DNA of 64,000 nt, from contig JAKTNV010000010.1 in assembly GCA_022747635.1 (NCBI GenBank), positions 41,391,027 through 41,455,026 on the forward strand. The letters run 5' to 3'. Below the pieces are notes generated by a model. That model did not search any database. It saw only the letters and a list, made by a program, of their open reading frames with translations, and had not been told where the DNA came from. Every line of letters begins with the position of its first letter. Positions within the stretch are counted from its first letter, which is position 1. The position numbers were made by a program, and so were the translations under genes. Of this stretch, positions 48,616 through 59,900 are shown one piece after another. Source of the DNA: Hetaerina americana (Eukaryota > Arthropoda > Insecta > Odonata > Calopterygidae).

Positions 48616-49105
48616 TTTAAATAAAACCTCCAGAGCATGATTTTATTTTAATTGATGAAAGGTAACAATCTTTCCTTTCTAAGGATATAGTTGGGGTAAA
48701 AATTATAGAACCAAGAAATTATTTAATATGAAAGTATGAAGTTACCAAGCATATAAATAATGGAATGAGTTTTGCGGAATTGGTTGAAAGTAATCTTTTT
48801 AAGTAAAAAAGGGTATGTATTCACATATTATTTGCCTCAACTCTGAATAGAAAGCATCGAAAAATTGGAATCCTGGTAGTTATGCTAACTTATTGAATTC
48901 TGTGATAATTAAAATACTAAAATAGAGCAAGGCCCATTGCAAATTCTACGTTGGGGGTTCCTTACGCGTTACTTTAGTATACCCCGTTTATTCCGGAAAG
49001 CTTTCCTTAGTTAAACGTAGTATCAGCCATCTATATGTTATTAACATTATTCTATAAAAGACATCTAATTCTGAAAAATGAATCCCTACAAAAGTACGAG
49101 GGGAA
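48616..49105. other. AT-rich presumed intron
   Basis: Nothing recognised. Confidence 0.4.
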
Positions 49106-49260
49106 ATTGACTATCAGAGGGAAAGAAAGATGGTGGTGAGTTGGATGTGGTGGTTGGGGGGATCGTCGTGAAGGGAGTGGGAGGAGTGGGTGAAAGACAA
49201 AGAGATAGAGAGAGAACCAGGGAGAGAGAGAGGGGGAAGCTGAAAGGTGGAGACAGAGAT
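49106..49260 (+). repeat. purine-rich repeat unit 2
   Basis: ATTGACTATCAGAGGGAAAG, then AAGATGGTGGTGAGTTGGAT, GGTGGTTGGGGGGATCGTCG and a GAGAGA-rich run; direct repeat of 46521-46655 with scattered substitutions. Confidence 0.7.
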
Positions 49261-50630
49261 CTACACTATTTGATCGTATCGTAGGCAGGGCTTCGCTCAG
49301 ATTTACTCTGAAATCATTTAAGCTGCTGAACTACTAAATGTAACTAACTACTCAATAAGAGGCTAGTTTGATGGAAATCATTGGTCATTAATATGTTTAT
49401 GGACCAATTCAGCTGTGACTTATTCTGAAAACCGTGTCCATTGAGTAAGTTTCTGACGTTAATATTCTCCTTCGACCGTCAGGTTGATAGTGGAGGTTGT
49501 GAACTCTAGACCTGTCGCTTTAATTCAGAGCGCTTGTTGATGCGGTACTACTCGTAGTTTAGAGATGTGAATAATAATTTAACCCGCGCTGGGTATCTGC
49601 TGATGAGATCTCAGCATTCACATAGTTAGTTAGATAAAGTAGCAAATTACAAGAAGGACTAAAATGAATAACGGTATTTAATCGAGCAAATATTAGTTGA
49701 TTCCACATTGTTCATAAAAAATGTTTAAGAAAAATCTCTTAACTAGCGCTTTTAGTTGCGACAACGTTGGTACTGATTAACTTGGCATACCAGTGAAATT
49801 GAAATTTCTAGGACTGTCAACGACTTTTCATAATATTAGTTTCGTGCACCGTCTATTTCATACGAATGGGGTAAATTGTTGATGGTTTGGTTGGTTTAAT
49901 GAGTCCCTGATTATCATATGTTAGAATTTATGCATTTCCAATTTTTAACCTTGATTTTTCATTAACTTGAACTCCTCAGTATTACTGCAATTGCTAAAAA
50001 AAATTTGCGTATTACCCTACTCAATTCAATATGTTTCCAAGGATTGAATGAGAGATTTAATGCAATAGAATAAGTCTTTGACCCAAGGTGTTTGTCGTGT
50101 TTACTGATGATTACTCTTCAACGACTGTACACCTCATTGTATTTCGTGCAGTATCGAATTTTCCATTTTTTATCTTCAAAATAAAATGAAATATTAAGCT
50201 CCTTGACTGCACTTGTCCGATAACGGATGAATGTTATGTGAAAGTACGAGTCGTACTTTGAGTCTGGCCTAGTTTTTATTTCCCTTTAAATGATCAAACA
50301 TTAGGAAAATTTTCAAAGTTGCTATTTACTTGTGAACTTGGGTCGTTTGATATTCATAAGAAACAGAGTAGGTCGCTATTCAAATTCCCTGTGGGATTCT
50401 AAAAGGTGATCTCCAACTCACCCAAACTCATTCTTAGTTTTTGTGACTACTTTATTTTCGGTCAGATAAAGAACCTGTGAACCAGTAAATTACTTTCTGA
50501 TGTCATTTCATATGACCAAGTGTGAGACTTCTGTATCATAGAACTTTGTTGATGATTTTCCAAACATTTAAAGCTATTTCACATTTTTCTTAAATAAAGA
50601 GAAACATATAGAATAATCTACGTATTTTTG
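49261..50630. other. presumed intronic sequence
   Basis: No exon or repeat recognised. Confidence 0.4.
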
Positions 50631-50832
50631 CCGGCCCCGGTGGCGGCGGGGTAACGTCCTCGTCTGCCATTCCAAGGGTCGCGGGTTCGATTCCCGCCTG
50701 GGTGAGTTTCGCTCCATCTAGGGCTTGGGTGTTTGTAAATGTGACATTGTTATCGTTGTTAATAGTTCGTTGTAAAGGCCAAAATGTGCTGTTTTCGGAC
50801 TTATCCTGAATAAATAAATAAAATAAATAAAA
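50631..50832 (+). mobile_element. tRNA-derived SINE (family E) with AATA tail
   Basis: CCGGCCCCGGTGGCGGCGGG, TAACGTCCTCGTCTGCC, then a perfect B-box inside GCGGGTTCGATTCCCGCC. A non-tRNA body follows and the tail is AATAAATAAATAAAATAAAT. The head could be mistaken for a tRNA gene, but no full acceptor stem closes and the body plus tail identify a SINE. Confidence 0.82.
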
Positions 50833-51589
50833 ATGAAAATGAATGTGGTAGTAAGTGCATTACGGTTCCGAGGAAAGACGATGAGTCCAAACAGAGATGT
50901 AAGTGTGGAGATAATGTGCTGGATAGGGAAGAAATGGAATGACGTGTTAGATATGGGAAGGGAGAAGATAATGTTGTTAGGAAAATTGAAGAAGGGCAAG
51001 AAATGAATAGGAGAGATGTTCAGATATAGTTATAGACTACAAACCATCCTATAGAGTGTAAATAGAACCACCTGAAACTTATTTATATTGCATAAACTAC
51101 GAGATATAAACTCGTATCACAGATCACGAATTCCTACTCATATCATCTGATTAAAAATTACAAGTATTGTCCTCGTATTTGAAAAATAAAACAACTTCTT
51201 GCATAGTGAACTATGTATTTTCTATTTATTCTATGATACTTTATTTTTCTAATAACGTCATGCTTATAATAAAAAACAAAGTGTGTTCTCTAATTGCCAA
51301 AGTACTCTAATGTTTTTGAGATACTGTTATTTATCATATGACGGTGTAATTACTCGGATATTATGATTTGTCACCTCTTGCGTACAATCTTCAGTCTCAT
51401 AACGCCATGGATTCTGCCTAAAGCCAGTAACTTTAATTCGTGATTGGAATAATTATATTCTGAACTGGGCCTTTACTTAATTTTCCATTTTTTCTTATAT
51501 TTTTTGATTTTTTTGCTTACTCCACAACACAGTTATTTCGCTCATTTTCTCAACGAATTTCAGCAATTCTCAGCAATTTTTCGGGATTA
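50833..51589. other. presumed intronic sequence
   Basis: A short open stretch at about 50840-51005 (minus-strand and plus-strand frames) has no recognisable motif. Otherwise AT-rich. Confidence 0.35.
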
Positions 51590-51786
51590 GTGCGGTGGAT
51601 ATCGTACTGGCTTCCCACCCAGATGGCTCGCGTTCAAATCCCGGCGGTATCGAATATTTTTCAGAGGTATCTCGATCCCTACTTGAGGGGCTTTGTGGAG
51701 GGCACTTTGAGTCAGTACGCCGTCCGTCGGATGGAAGGTTAAGCTGCGGACCACTTGGCGCCTTTCGTAAAGAGTAGGTTAATGCC
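51590..51786 (+). mobile_element. tRNA-derived SINE (family A), copy 1
   Basis: TGCGGTGGATATCGTACTGG, then CCCACCCAGATGGCTCG and a B-box-like CGTTCAAATCCCGGC. The body ATCGAATATTTTTCAGAGGT, TGTGGAGGGCACTTTGAG and TCCGTCGGATGGAAGG follows. It matches copy 2 through GTAGGTTAATGCC and then diverges, so it is 3'-truncated. Confidence 0.85.
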
Positions 51787-52078
51787 TGGAACCATGGTTG
51801 CCACAGTTTTCAACCCGAAAGTTGATCTAAGACGATATCAACTCAAATTTTCTTGGGAAAACAAACTGAATCAAAGCCAATCGGATGGTTATACACCCCA
51901 AATATCACGTACTACTTGCCATATTCGCCATTCATTGGTGCAATAGTGATTATCCATTTATCATGTGAAACTGTTTGAAAATATTGATAAAAACATATAT
52001 TTACAAAAACTTCCTGGAGAAAGGAAAATATCATCGAACAGCTATTAAATCTTGAATGACAGATGGGGATCGGGAATT
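51787..52078. other. spacer between two SINE A copies
   Basis: No feature recognised. Confidence 0.4.
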
Positions 52079-52375
52079 GTGCGGTGGCTAACGTACTGGC
52101 TTCCCACCCAGAGGGCTCGCGTTCAAATCCCGGCGGTATCGAATATTTTTCAGAGGTATCTCGATCCCTACTTGAGGTGCTTTGTGGAGGGCACTTTGAC
52201 TGAGTACGCCGTCCGTCGGATGGGATGTTAAGCTGTGAACCCCTTGGCGCCTTTCGTTAAAAGTAGGCTAATGCCGACGCCGGGTTTCTCTCCACCCTTT
52301 ATCCTTTCCTATCCACCCCCTATGGCGCAAATGACCTCAACTGTCGGTTGCCTCCCCTAAATACTACTACTACTG
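52079..52375 (+). mobile_element. tRNA-derived SINE (family A), copy 2, longer
   Basis: Same head and body as copy 1 with few differences (for example GTGGCTAACGTACTGGC). It continues through CGACGCCGGGTTTCTCTCC, CCCCTATGGCGCAAATGACC and a tail of ACTACTACTACT-type repeats. This is the fullest copy in the window. Confidence 0.87.
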
Positions 52376-53819
52376 CCATTATTTACTTTTACATCTAGCA
52401 ATTAGCGGGTGGTTTGCGCCCTCAACCAAAACTACCTCTGTCTGATTAATGTTCCATTTTTACCCATTTAGTTTAAACTGTCATCAAAATAATATTCTGG
52501 GATAGCAAAGTTCAGTTTAATCAACAGTATTGTAATATTGATATTGGTACTTAGAATTTTTGTTGACGACTCCAGGACATTACTTAATAACTCACGCATT
52601 CCTTACTCTCTAAATAATCTCATTAGAAGATACATACAAGGTAAACATTTGTCCATTGAAAATCATTTATCATTTGTGATATAAAGAGCCGTGGTACAGA
52701 GTACATCAATTTGCATTCATTTTCCCAATATTCGAGGACGAATCGATAAAAAGTGATCATAAACTAATATTCTAATGATTTTTTTATGAAAAATAGTTTT
52801 TTATGAAGTTATCTAAACTCGTATTGCATATGTGGTACTAGTTTCATTTATTTAAATCCAATATTGCGTCAACGGCAGCCGTTGAAAGTTGAAACACGGC
52901 GGAGTTCATTTTGCCTACGGCAACGATGGGGTTAACACGCGTTTGATGTTGGGCAGTCATATTGCGACACGCAATACACTGCATTGATATTTTTCTTTCG
53001 TCTGAAAAATCGTCAGCTGAGGCAGCATAAGGTTAATGAAGAGTCTGTCCCTCTCTATTGCAGGGATAAAAGATGGGTTTGTATAAATACGGGTGACAGT
53101 CAATTTCAAAGGCACGCGGGCCCGGAGCTCCAGCCATTGCTCTTACGAAGGTACGAATTAACTCCGCAGCTGCCGTTGTGAGAGAAGATCATGGAATAAT
53201 GCTTAGAGCACTATAAGAAACACTGAAAATTTCCTTTGGTGGCAACTGTTTGTTGGTGACAGAAAAATAAGACGTATTTGTGCGCGATTGAAGCCTGAGG
53301 CTGCTCATACCTGAACCAACAGACGTCGCATGAAGTTACGCGAAGTTGATGTTGATAGTACAGGGAGACGAGGACTTACATTTGAACGCTCTAGCTGCAG
53401 ATCGAACTTGGCTACATCGTTTTGATCCTGAAAAATATATTACTGTGAAAATGATGCATTTAAAAATGATCTAGCCAAGTTCATGTAGATGTTCATGTTC
53501 AGTAATTTAGTCTGTGTAGATATCACCGGCATCATCAACATCAAAAAATATCTAAGTGCTGGGAAAATTATTATCATATCATTTTCTCCGATATTCAGTG
53601 AATGGTCCATCGGCATGTCGTAGCCGTCCAAGTGACTGTAAATATAGCATACTATAATTATGTGCTTAAAACCTCAATGTCCTATGAATTACATAGGGCC
53701 ACATTTTTAGTTCGTTGCTGCACCACAATAATGCACGTCCGGATATCGCAACTGTTTTTTTGCGAACATACTGTAATAAGTAATGTGTAGTGTGTTCCTA
53801 ATCCTTCCTATGGGAGCCT
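52376..53819. other. presumed intron; possible 5' part of the retroelement
   Basis: AT-rich to about 52860, then a G+C-richer segment (52865-53420) with short frames lacking motifs. A 15-bp palindrome CAACGGCAGCCGTTG sits at 52870-52884. The segment may belong to the reverse-transcriptase element that follows, but no gag or LTR is identified. Confidence 0.35.
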
Positions 53820-54932
53820 ACCGGGACCACGCCGCAACGGACCACCCGCAAGAGCCGGATGAACTTCTCGAAATCCCCGACGAAGAAAACATCCCGGAGG
53901 AAGATGAAATAGACTTCCAGGTACCAACTGTCAATCCTATCCGTCCTTTCGCCAACCCCTGCGGGGGTTGGCGAAAGGACGGATAAGGCAAAATGAAGTT
54001 ATAGTAGGACGGCAAAATGAAGTTATTTCGCGTCTCGGTGCTAGCCTACCTAAACCCACAAGTGCTCCGTACTTATCTTCCCGAACCAACCCCACCCCAG
54101 TGCTAGACAAATTTAAACAGGCCTTTTTGGAATTAGGGATTATCATCCCATGGCTGGTCAAATGTTCCTTTAGATGCTTCGCCATTCCGAAGCCTGACGG
54201 CGGGCATCGTTCTATCCAGGATTTGAGCCCCTCGACGTAATACGTGCGGAAACCCAAGTTTTCTCGGCCTGGCCAGGGCCCTTAGTGAAATTCCACGTTC
54301 TGCATTCATGATTAAAATAGACTTGCGAAGTGTCTTCTATCAACTGCCAATTAATTTCCGACACTAGAAATTTTACGGGATTAAATATAAGGGCAGCACC
54401 TACGCTTTTACCAGACTCCCTATGCCATCCATTAAGCCAAGCGATTTTGCAACGGTGGGCGGAGGACGTAATGAAAATTTTGAAAAAGACTTTCCCGGTA
54501 CTATCCGTTATTTATTTAGACGATTGGCTCATTTATAGCCAAAACCGCATCTACGGTTTTCAAATAGCACAGTTCTTGGAAACCAAGTTGGGCATTATTA
54601 TTAATTATACCAAATCAACCTTAGTGTGCACGCAAGAAATTAAATACCTCGGCGTGTAAATCAACACCACCCGCCTTTCACTTAAATTAACCGACAAGGC
54701 AGTGCGATGTGTGCGAATGCTAATTTCCATCATGGCAAAACTCCGACAAAGTGATATCCCTAAGGCAGCGGTATATTTGGCGTGGATATCCTGGATCCTC
54801 CGCACCCCGTCCTGTCTGGTATCACAGGTATATCGTCGGGAAGATGCACCCTGGAAACGCATCATTGACATGTATATATTAGACAAGGAGGTGTTCCTTC
54901 CCCAACCCTCCGCGAAATTTAAATCTTTATAG
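53820..54932 (+). pseudogene. broken LTR/DIRS-type reverse transcriptase
   Basis: Three plus-strand frames in succession carry RT motifs. The first (53968-54240) has FKQAFLELGIIIPW and FAIPKPDGGHRSIQDLS, the thumb-finger approach with PDG-x-R. The gap at 54240-54330 includes a FMIKIDLR-like block (motif A). The next (54330-54659) includes LSPAILQ-like sequence and the catalytic VIYLDDWLIYS (motif C, YLDD). The third (54702-54932) holds the connection region. A Glu/Asp-rich segment (PDEENIPEEDEIDF) precedes. YLDDW is frequent in DIRS-type RTs, while the overall layout also fits Ty3-like enzymes; the clade is undecided. Stops and shifts make it inactive, and no RNase H, integrase or recombinase is seen. 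Confidence 0.7.
53938..53985. repeat. 22-bp-arm hairpin at the retroelement frame break
   Basis: TATCCGTCCTTTCGCCAACC plus CC at 53938-53959 is exactly complementary to 53964-53985, with loop TGCG. Just to the right GGCAAAATGAAGTTAT occurs twice (near 53987 and 54012). The hairpin separates the acidic segment from the RT and introduces the stop at the end of the acidic frame. Confidence 0.9.
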
Positions 54933-57614
54933 TCATTTTAAAGTTTTCATATTCATTATGGTTAACGAAAATCCATCTATACCACTAATGTCTTTCACAA
55001 ATATGAATTCAAAATCAAGTCACGAAAATTTGTTTTCATCAAAAGTATACTGTGAAAGCTTGTACATTTTTACACCCCCCCCCACATACTCTTGCGGTGG
55101 CTTGCGGGGTATTGTGTATATGCAGATGTATACGTGAGATAGGCAGTGATGCAGCAATTTTGAATGCATAAATATTGTGACTAGTAAAAATCCCAAGATT
55201 ACTCGTATTTATAATTCTAATTGACTGAGGCAATTTTATGTGTTAATTTCTTCATGAAAAAACTAATGCTGCGATCTGGCTGTCCTCAGCAGTAACTCTT
55301 ACTGTTAAAGACCAGTGAAATATATATTCCTTTTCATTTTCAGCAATGATTAGAGATGGCCAAGTCTTTCATTGAGGATTTACACTACTCGGAACACAGG
55401 TCCCCGAAGGCAGATCGTCTTTAAAACAAAAAATTGAACCGCTGGTGTTTCCTCTGGCATTTCCCCGCGTCCACTCTAAAGATGAATCTCTCTCCCAGTC
55501 CCACATTGCCCTGCGGGTTGACGAGACGCTTCCTCCCCATCCAGCGAGTCCCTCTGCCCCTCATCCTCCTCCCCAGCTTCGGATTTCCGCTGTCACACAC
55601 ATTATCCCAGCCCTCTTTGCCTCCTCGAATCCCACAGGTTCCGGCGATAATAAATGATAATTCTGTGAACGCTTAACGTAACTTATCATAAATCCAGAAC
55701 AGAGAAAGCTGAGGTGGATTGCGGACGCGTCGCATGACGGGAAAAGGGAAGGTTCTCGGATCATGCGAATTTATTTCGCGAGCTAAACTATTGCACCCCG
55801 CCACGGCTGCTTTCTGAGAAGGGGAAACTTTAAGTGGATTCCTCTCTGTGATTAAACATTTCATTTAAAATCTGCGATTCATGCAGAAGGCTAAGTATCG
55901 ATTTATTTCTTCAATTTATGTTGAAAATAATCATGAATTTATGCAGAGAATTATTTTCATAAAAATAGCTGTAATGATAACACAACGTTTATAAATTTTT
56001 TTTGTGATTTTAAAGATTACCTATCTGAATGCTCATTTACGTAAAATAAATTGAAAAATAGACCTAATATTATTATTTATTATAATATATAATGCCTTAT
56101 GTTGTAGAATATTTATGACTTGAAAGGAGAATGCTCATTTATGCTGCTGAGACCTGCCTTTAAGTACGTGATAACCCGATCCTCATAAAAGTCGATAAAA
56201 ACTCACGTAATTAGAAAGTAATGGTAGGAAACAAAGCGCACTTGTACAGCAATTAAAACTTTCCAAATGTCATTACTCAAACCAATCAACGATAGTACTG
56301 ACAGCTAATAGTTTAAAATTTCATGCCACGAGTCCTCGTGGTAGCTTACAAGGTAAAGATGTGTTTGATATTTCTCTTGTTTTAAACTCGTGATCACGTC
56401 GGAAAAAAAAATAATTTTAGCCGAGGACAACTGACGGTATACATGTAATAAATTCACCTGCTCAAATGTTTTACTTAATTGCTTTAGCATTAATTAATCG
56501 GAAGATAACTCTATCAAATTTAAAATTATTTTTTATTTGGGTGTAGACCCATTCCGCAACATTAATTAGGCGTGTTCTTCCTGGAATTCTTCTTTCCTAG
56601 CCGTTCTTGATTAAAATATCCCATTCGCTCGGAGCTAAAATATCCCATTTCCTCAACCCTGATATTTTTTCACCCTCAAGTAAGCAATCCATACTGCTCT
56701 CCTGGTCCTCGCCAGATTCACTTCCGACACCCTTTTATGCCCCCGCAATCTGCTCTACATGAGCCCGACTTCGAATCTCCAGCCTCGTGGACCATCGCCC
56801 TTCCCAAATCTACCGACCCAAAAGGCCCCCCTCTAGGGTTTCCTTCCCTTTCGCCGCAGCCTCGCTATTCCACAGCCCAACATCGCACTCCCCGCTTACT
56901 GTCTCACCCCTTCCGACCCAACCCTCTCTCTCTCCCCACGTCGGTGTTCTTCCTCCGCTTTCATCCCCTGTTTGTCACACGCAAGATAAAATGCGGTAAT
57001 TGCAAGAATCATCGGTGGAGAATCATTTTTTATTCAACGGAACGAGCAATTACAATGGAATACAACGTGAAAATCCCCGGGAAGAAAAATAAAATCCTTG
57101 TACGTTGAAGATTAAGAATGAAGACTGATGCGATATGGGAGAGGTGAATCAAGTGGTCTTCGGGTTGAAGGAGGTATCTTTCGTATGCTAAAAAAATACT
57201 ACTTCTCGCGATAAAGACCGGAGTTTGAATCTCGTGGGTATACTTTTAAGGGAAAACCCATAACATTTACGCCTTACCTTTCCATTCATTGACATCCTTT
57301 TCACTAAGACAGGCGCATGGTAGACAAGATTCATGGATTCCATCCAAGGGAAATAAGTAATTTTACCATATAAGATAGAAATCAAACATCTTTTGTGCGC
57401 CATTACTGTGGAGGTATGCCTATTTTTTTCTAATGATGTAATCATACATTTTTATTTAAAACATATTCCTTTTATCCGTTGATTCTGCAGTGGCAGAATT
57501 TAAGTTGGGTTGATTCATTTCCACGTTGTAGCCTCATATATCAATGTAAGGTGCGATTAAATAATTCAGCGTTCAAGTGAAACTCTTATTTGAAGTTCAT
57601 GGTCCGCTTATTTT
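54933..57614. other. presumed intronic sequence
   Basis: Mostly AT-rich. Two pyrimidine-rich, G+C-richer patches at about 55436-55650 and 56690-57000 contain short Pro/Ser-rich open frames without domains. A C run is at 55073-55083. A GAGTTTGAATCTC B-box-like motif at about 57220 hints at another SINE remnant. Confidence 0.35.
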
Positions 57615-57740
57615 AGAAACTTGAGGAGAATCCATCGGGTACTCCGTCCGTCGTCAAATGAGATGCCTAAATGGGGACCATTTGGTACAATCACGATAAG
57701 TGTGCGCTAAAGGTGAAACCAGGCTTCTTCCAATCCTGAT
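57615..57740 (+). mobile_element. SINE (family A) fragment, diverged
   Basis: GGTACTCCGTCCGTCGTCAA, then GGGGACCATTTGG and GAAACCAGGCTTC parallels the distal half of the copy at 52079 (GAGTACGCCGTCCGTCGGAT, CCCCTTGGCGC, GCCGGGTTTC). Confidence 0.5.
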
Positions 57741-59339
57741 TCCATTTCCGAGAAACTCAATCCACAACTATCATGTTAAAATATTCCGAAGGAGCTAGAC
57801 TGTTGATTTACTTCCATAGTACAGGTTGAAATTGGGTGGCATATTACCATTAGATTCTTTTTATAGTTAGTTTCGACAATTAGGAATGAATTTTCTACAA
57901 TTCTTAAACTAAATTACTCAGGAATGAAATTACTTTGCTCATTAGTTTATACTTAAATATTCTGTAAATTGACGCTTTTATTTAAGCTTGAAAAAAATCC
58001 AATAGAAAGTTTCTCTCCATTATTCTTACTATTCTTGGATAAATTCTTCTTTTGTAATAAAATATATTTCATGCCAACTTACACCGATGAAGATTTGAAT
58101 CAAGGTTTTAGAAATAATAACAATGAAAATGAACAATTATCTCTTACAAAAACATAGTTTGGAGTTCTAGATCGAGTAATGAAATAATTTTGCTTTCCCA
58201 TAAATGATAATAAATATTAATCGAAATGAACCTCCTGCAATCAACAGACGTATTTCCACTAGTTATGAAGTGGCTAATTATTATTTGCAGAATATGATTA
58301 TTTTTTTCACATCAAACATTAACTTTACTAGTATTCTTTAACGAAAAGTAATTTGAATGCATGAAATAATCAACCGCCACACTGTGATCAGACGGTTGTT
58401 TTCAGGAATTTTCAAATTAAAATTCTCATTTTAGTTTCGTCAAACTCAGTTTGAAGTTTTTGCCACTGCTCTACATTTTTGTTGCCTAGTTTAGGTGCCA
58501 TGATGCGCTGGCGAAGTATTCACCTCTTTTCTATAGCCGATTTTCCTAAATAAGCGAACCTCCTCTTTACTATCGACGATGAATTTCGCGAACTTTGCAA
58601 AATAAGATTACACTTTCTCCTGCAATAATTGGAATAAATATTAACAAACTGAACCAAACAACTAAGATTAACTCTTTAATAAGCTCCAATGAATATGCTA
58701 ATGAAGACTAAACTTTATAAATTGATAATTCTCGTCAGTTTATGGGTAGAATGAATGTTCATGATAATAGTTTTCCAGTATATTTGGTTTATTTTTGTAT
58801 AAAATGGGCAAAGTGCGTAAGAATCCCATTCCTGTGAGGTAAATATACTTATTTTAAACCTTTAGTGTGCTAAAAATAAATGGATGTTACCAAAAGAAAA
58901 CAGGCATGCATGTTTGCATAAAATTTATGTCTGTTTGCTTACAACGACTTTAAGTCCTAATACTCGGGGAAGGTGACCTATTTATTCCCACTTTCCATTC
59001 AACATCCATTCTCCCCCAGATAACCGGATTTTCTCGGTTGAAGTGACTTAAATACCTTTGAATAATATTATAAATGAAAAATAGAAAACTATGTAATGTT
59101 AAATCAAGGGACATATAAAAGTATATTCATGCATCTAGTTCAGGTAGAACATACAGCTAACAATTCTAATCAAGTATTTATCAAGGTTCGCCAAGTTTTC
59201 GTCGTTCTAATTAGTAGCAGTCTGCCGGCTTATGGTAGATTTTTGATGGACCCTAACACTACATACGACTCTAATCCTAAGAAATAACTATAATCTTAAA
59301 CCCTAAAATTCTTATTTTTCATTCTTTAGTTCTTTATAC
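57741..59339. other. presumed intronic sequence
   Basis: AT-rich; no gene or repeat recognised. Confidence 0.4.
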
Positions 59340-59900
59340 TTTATGCTCTCTTAATTCCATACAAATGCTATTCTTTTCCTTCCTCTACTTCACTTTTCCA
59401 GCATTCCCCACTCTGTTAGCATCCTCAGTTTTCCATTGCCTCTCAGCATCTCCAGCATGTATTCGTACTACCTTCTTTGTAATTATCCTAACAGTCACAT
59501 CTCTTTCGTAATATTTGTAGAACTCTATCGTTGGTTTTCCTGTCTGTACATATTATTTTCTCCATTTCGTCTACTTACACATCCCAAAGGCCTCCAAGTG
59601 TATGCTCATCCTCCTACCTCGACGACCAAATTTTTCAGCAATTCAAAACTATGCTCTATATTGAAGTTTTAATTAGTTTTTCCTTTGTCTTCTCTTTGGT
59701 TACATGCCATCAACTCCCGCCTCTTTCTTAACTTCTTTACCCGACACAATTCTTGTTTTAATGCCCCCATTCTACCTACCCTCATCCAAAACACTTTGCA
59801 AATGGATGAGCTACTTTATTTGTGCTAGTTTTGGTCTCCCAAATTTAATAGTTATCCTAGACTTCCTTTTCCTTAAAAGTTTAAGACCTCCAGTACGATA
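59340..59900 (-). mobile_element. non-LTR retrotransposon (family L) C-terminal part, antisense
   Basis: Reverse complement carries AAGAGGCGGGAGTTGATGGC (compare AGGAGGAGGGAGTTGATGAG at 29692) and GGAGGCCTTTGGGATGTG (compare GGAGGCTTTTGAAATCTGG). It is therefore the end of the RT and the C-terminal region. Decayed. Confidence 0.65.

Noticed and set aside
50631..50705. Possible tRNA gene
   Set aside because: A and B boxes are present but acceptor and anticodon stems do not close, and the sequence continues into a SINE body with an AATA tail.
55434..55676. Next exon of the second gene in the G+C-richer patch
   Set aside because: The only good acceptor nearby (about 55344) leads into an in-frame stop within a few codons in phase 1, and the Pro-rich peptide has no domain.
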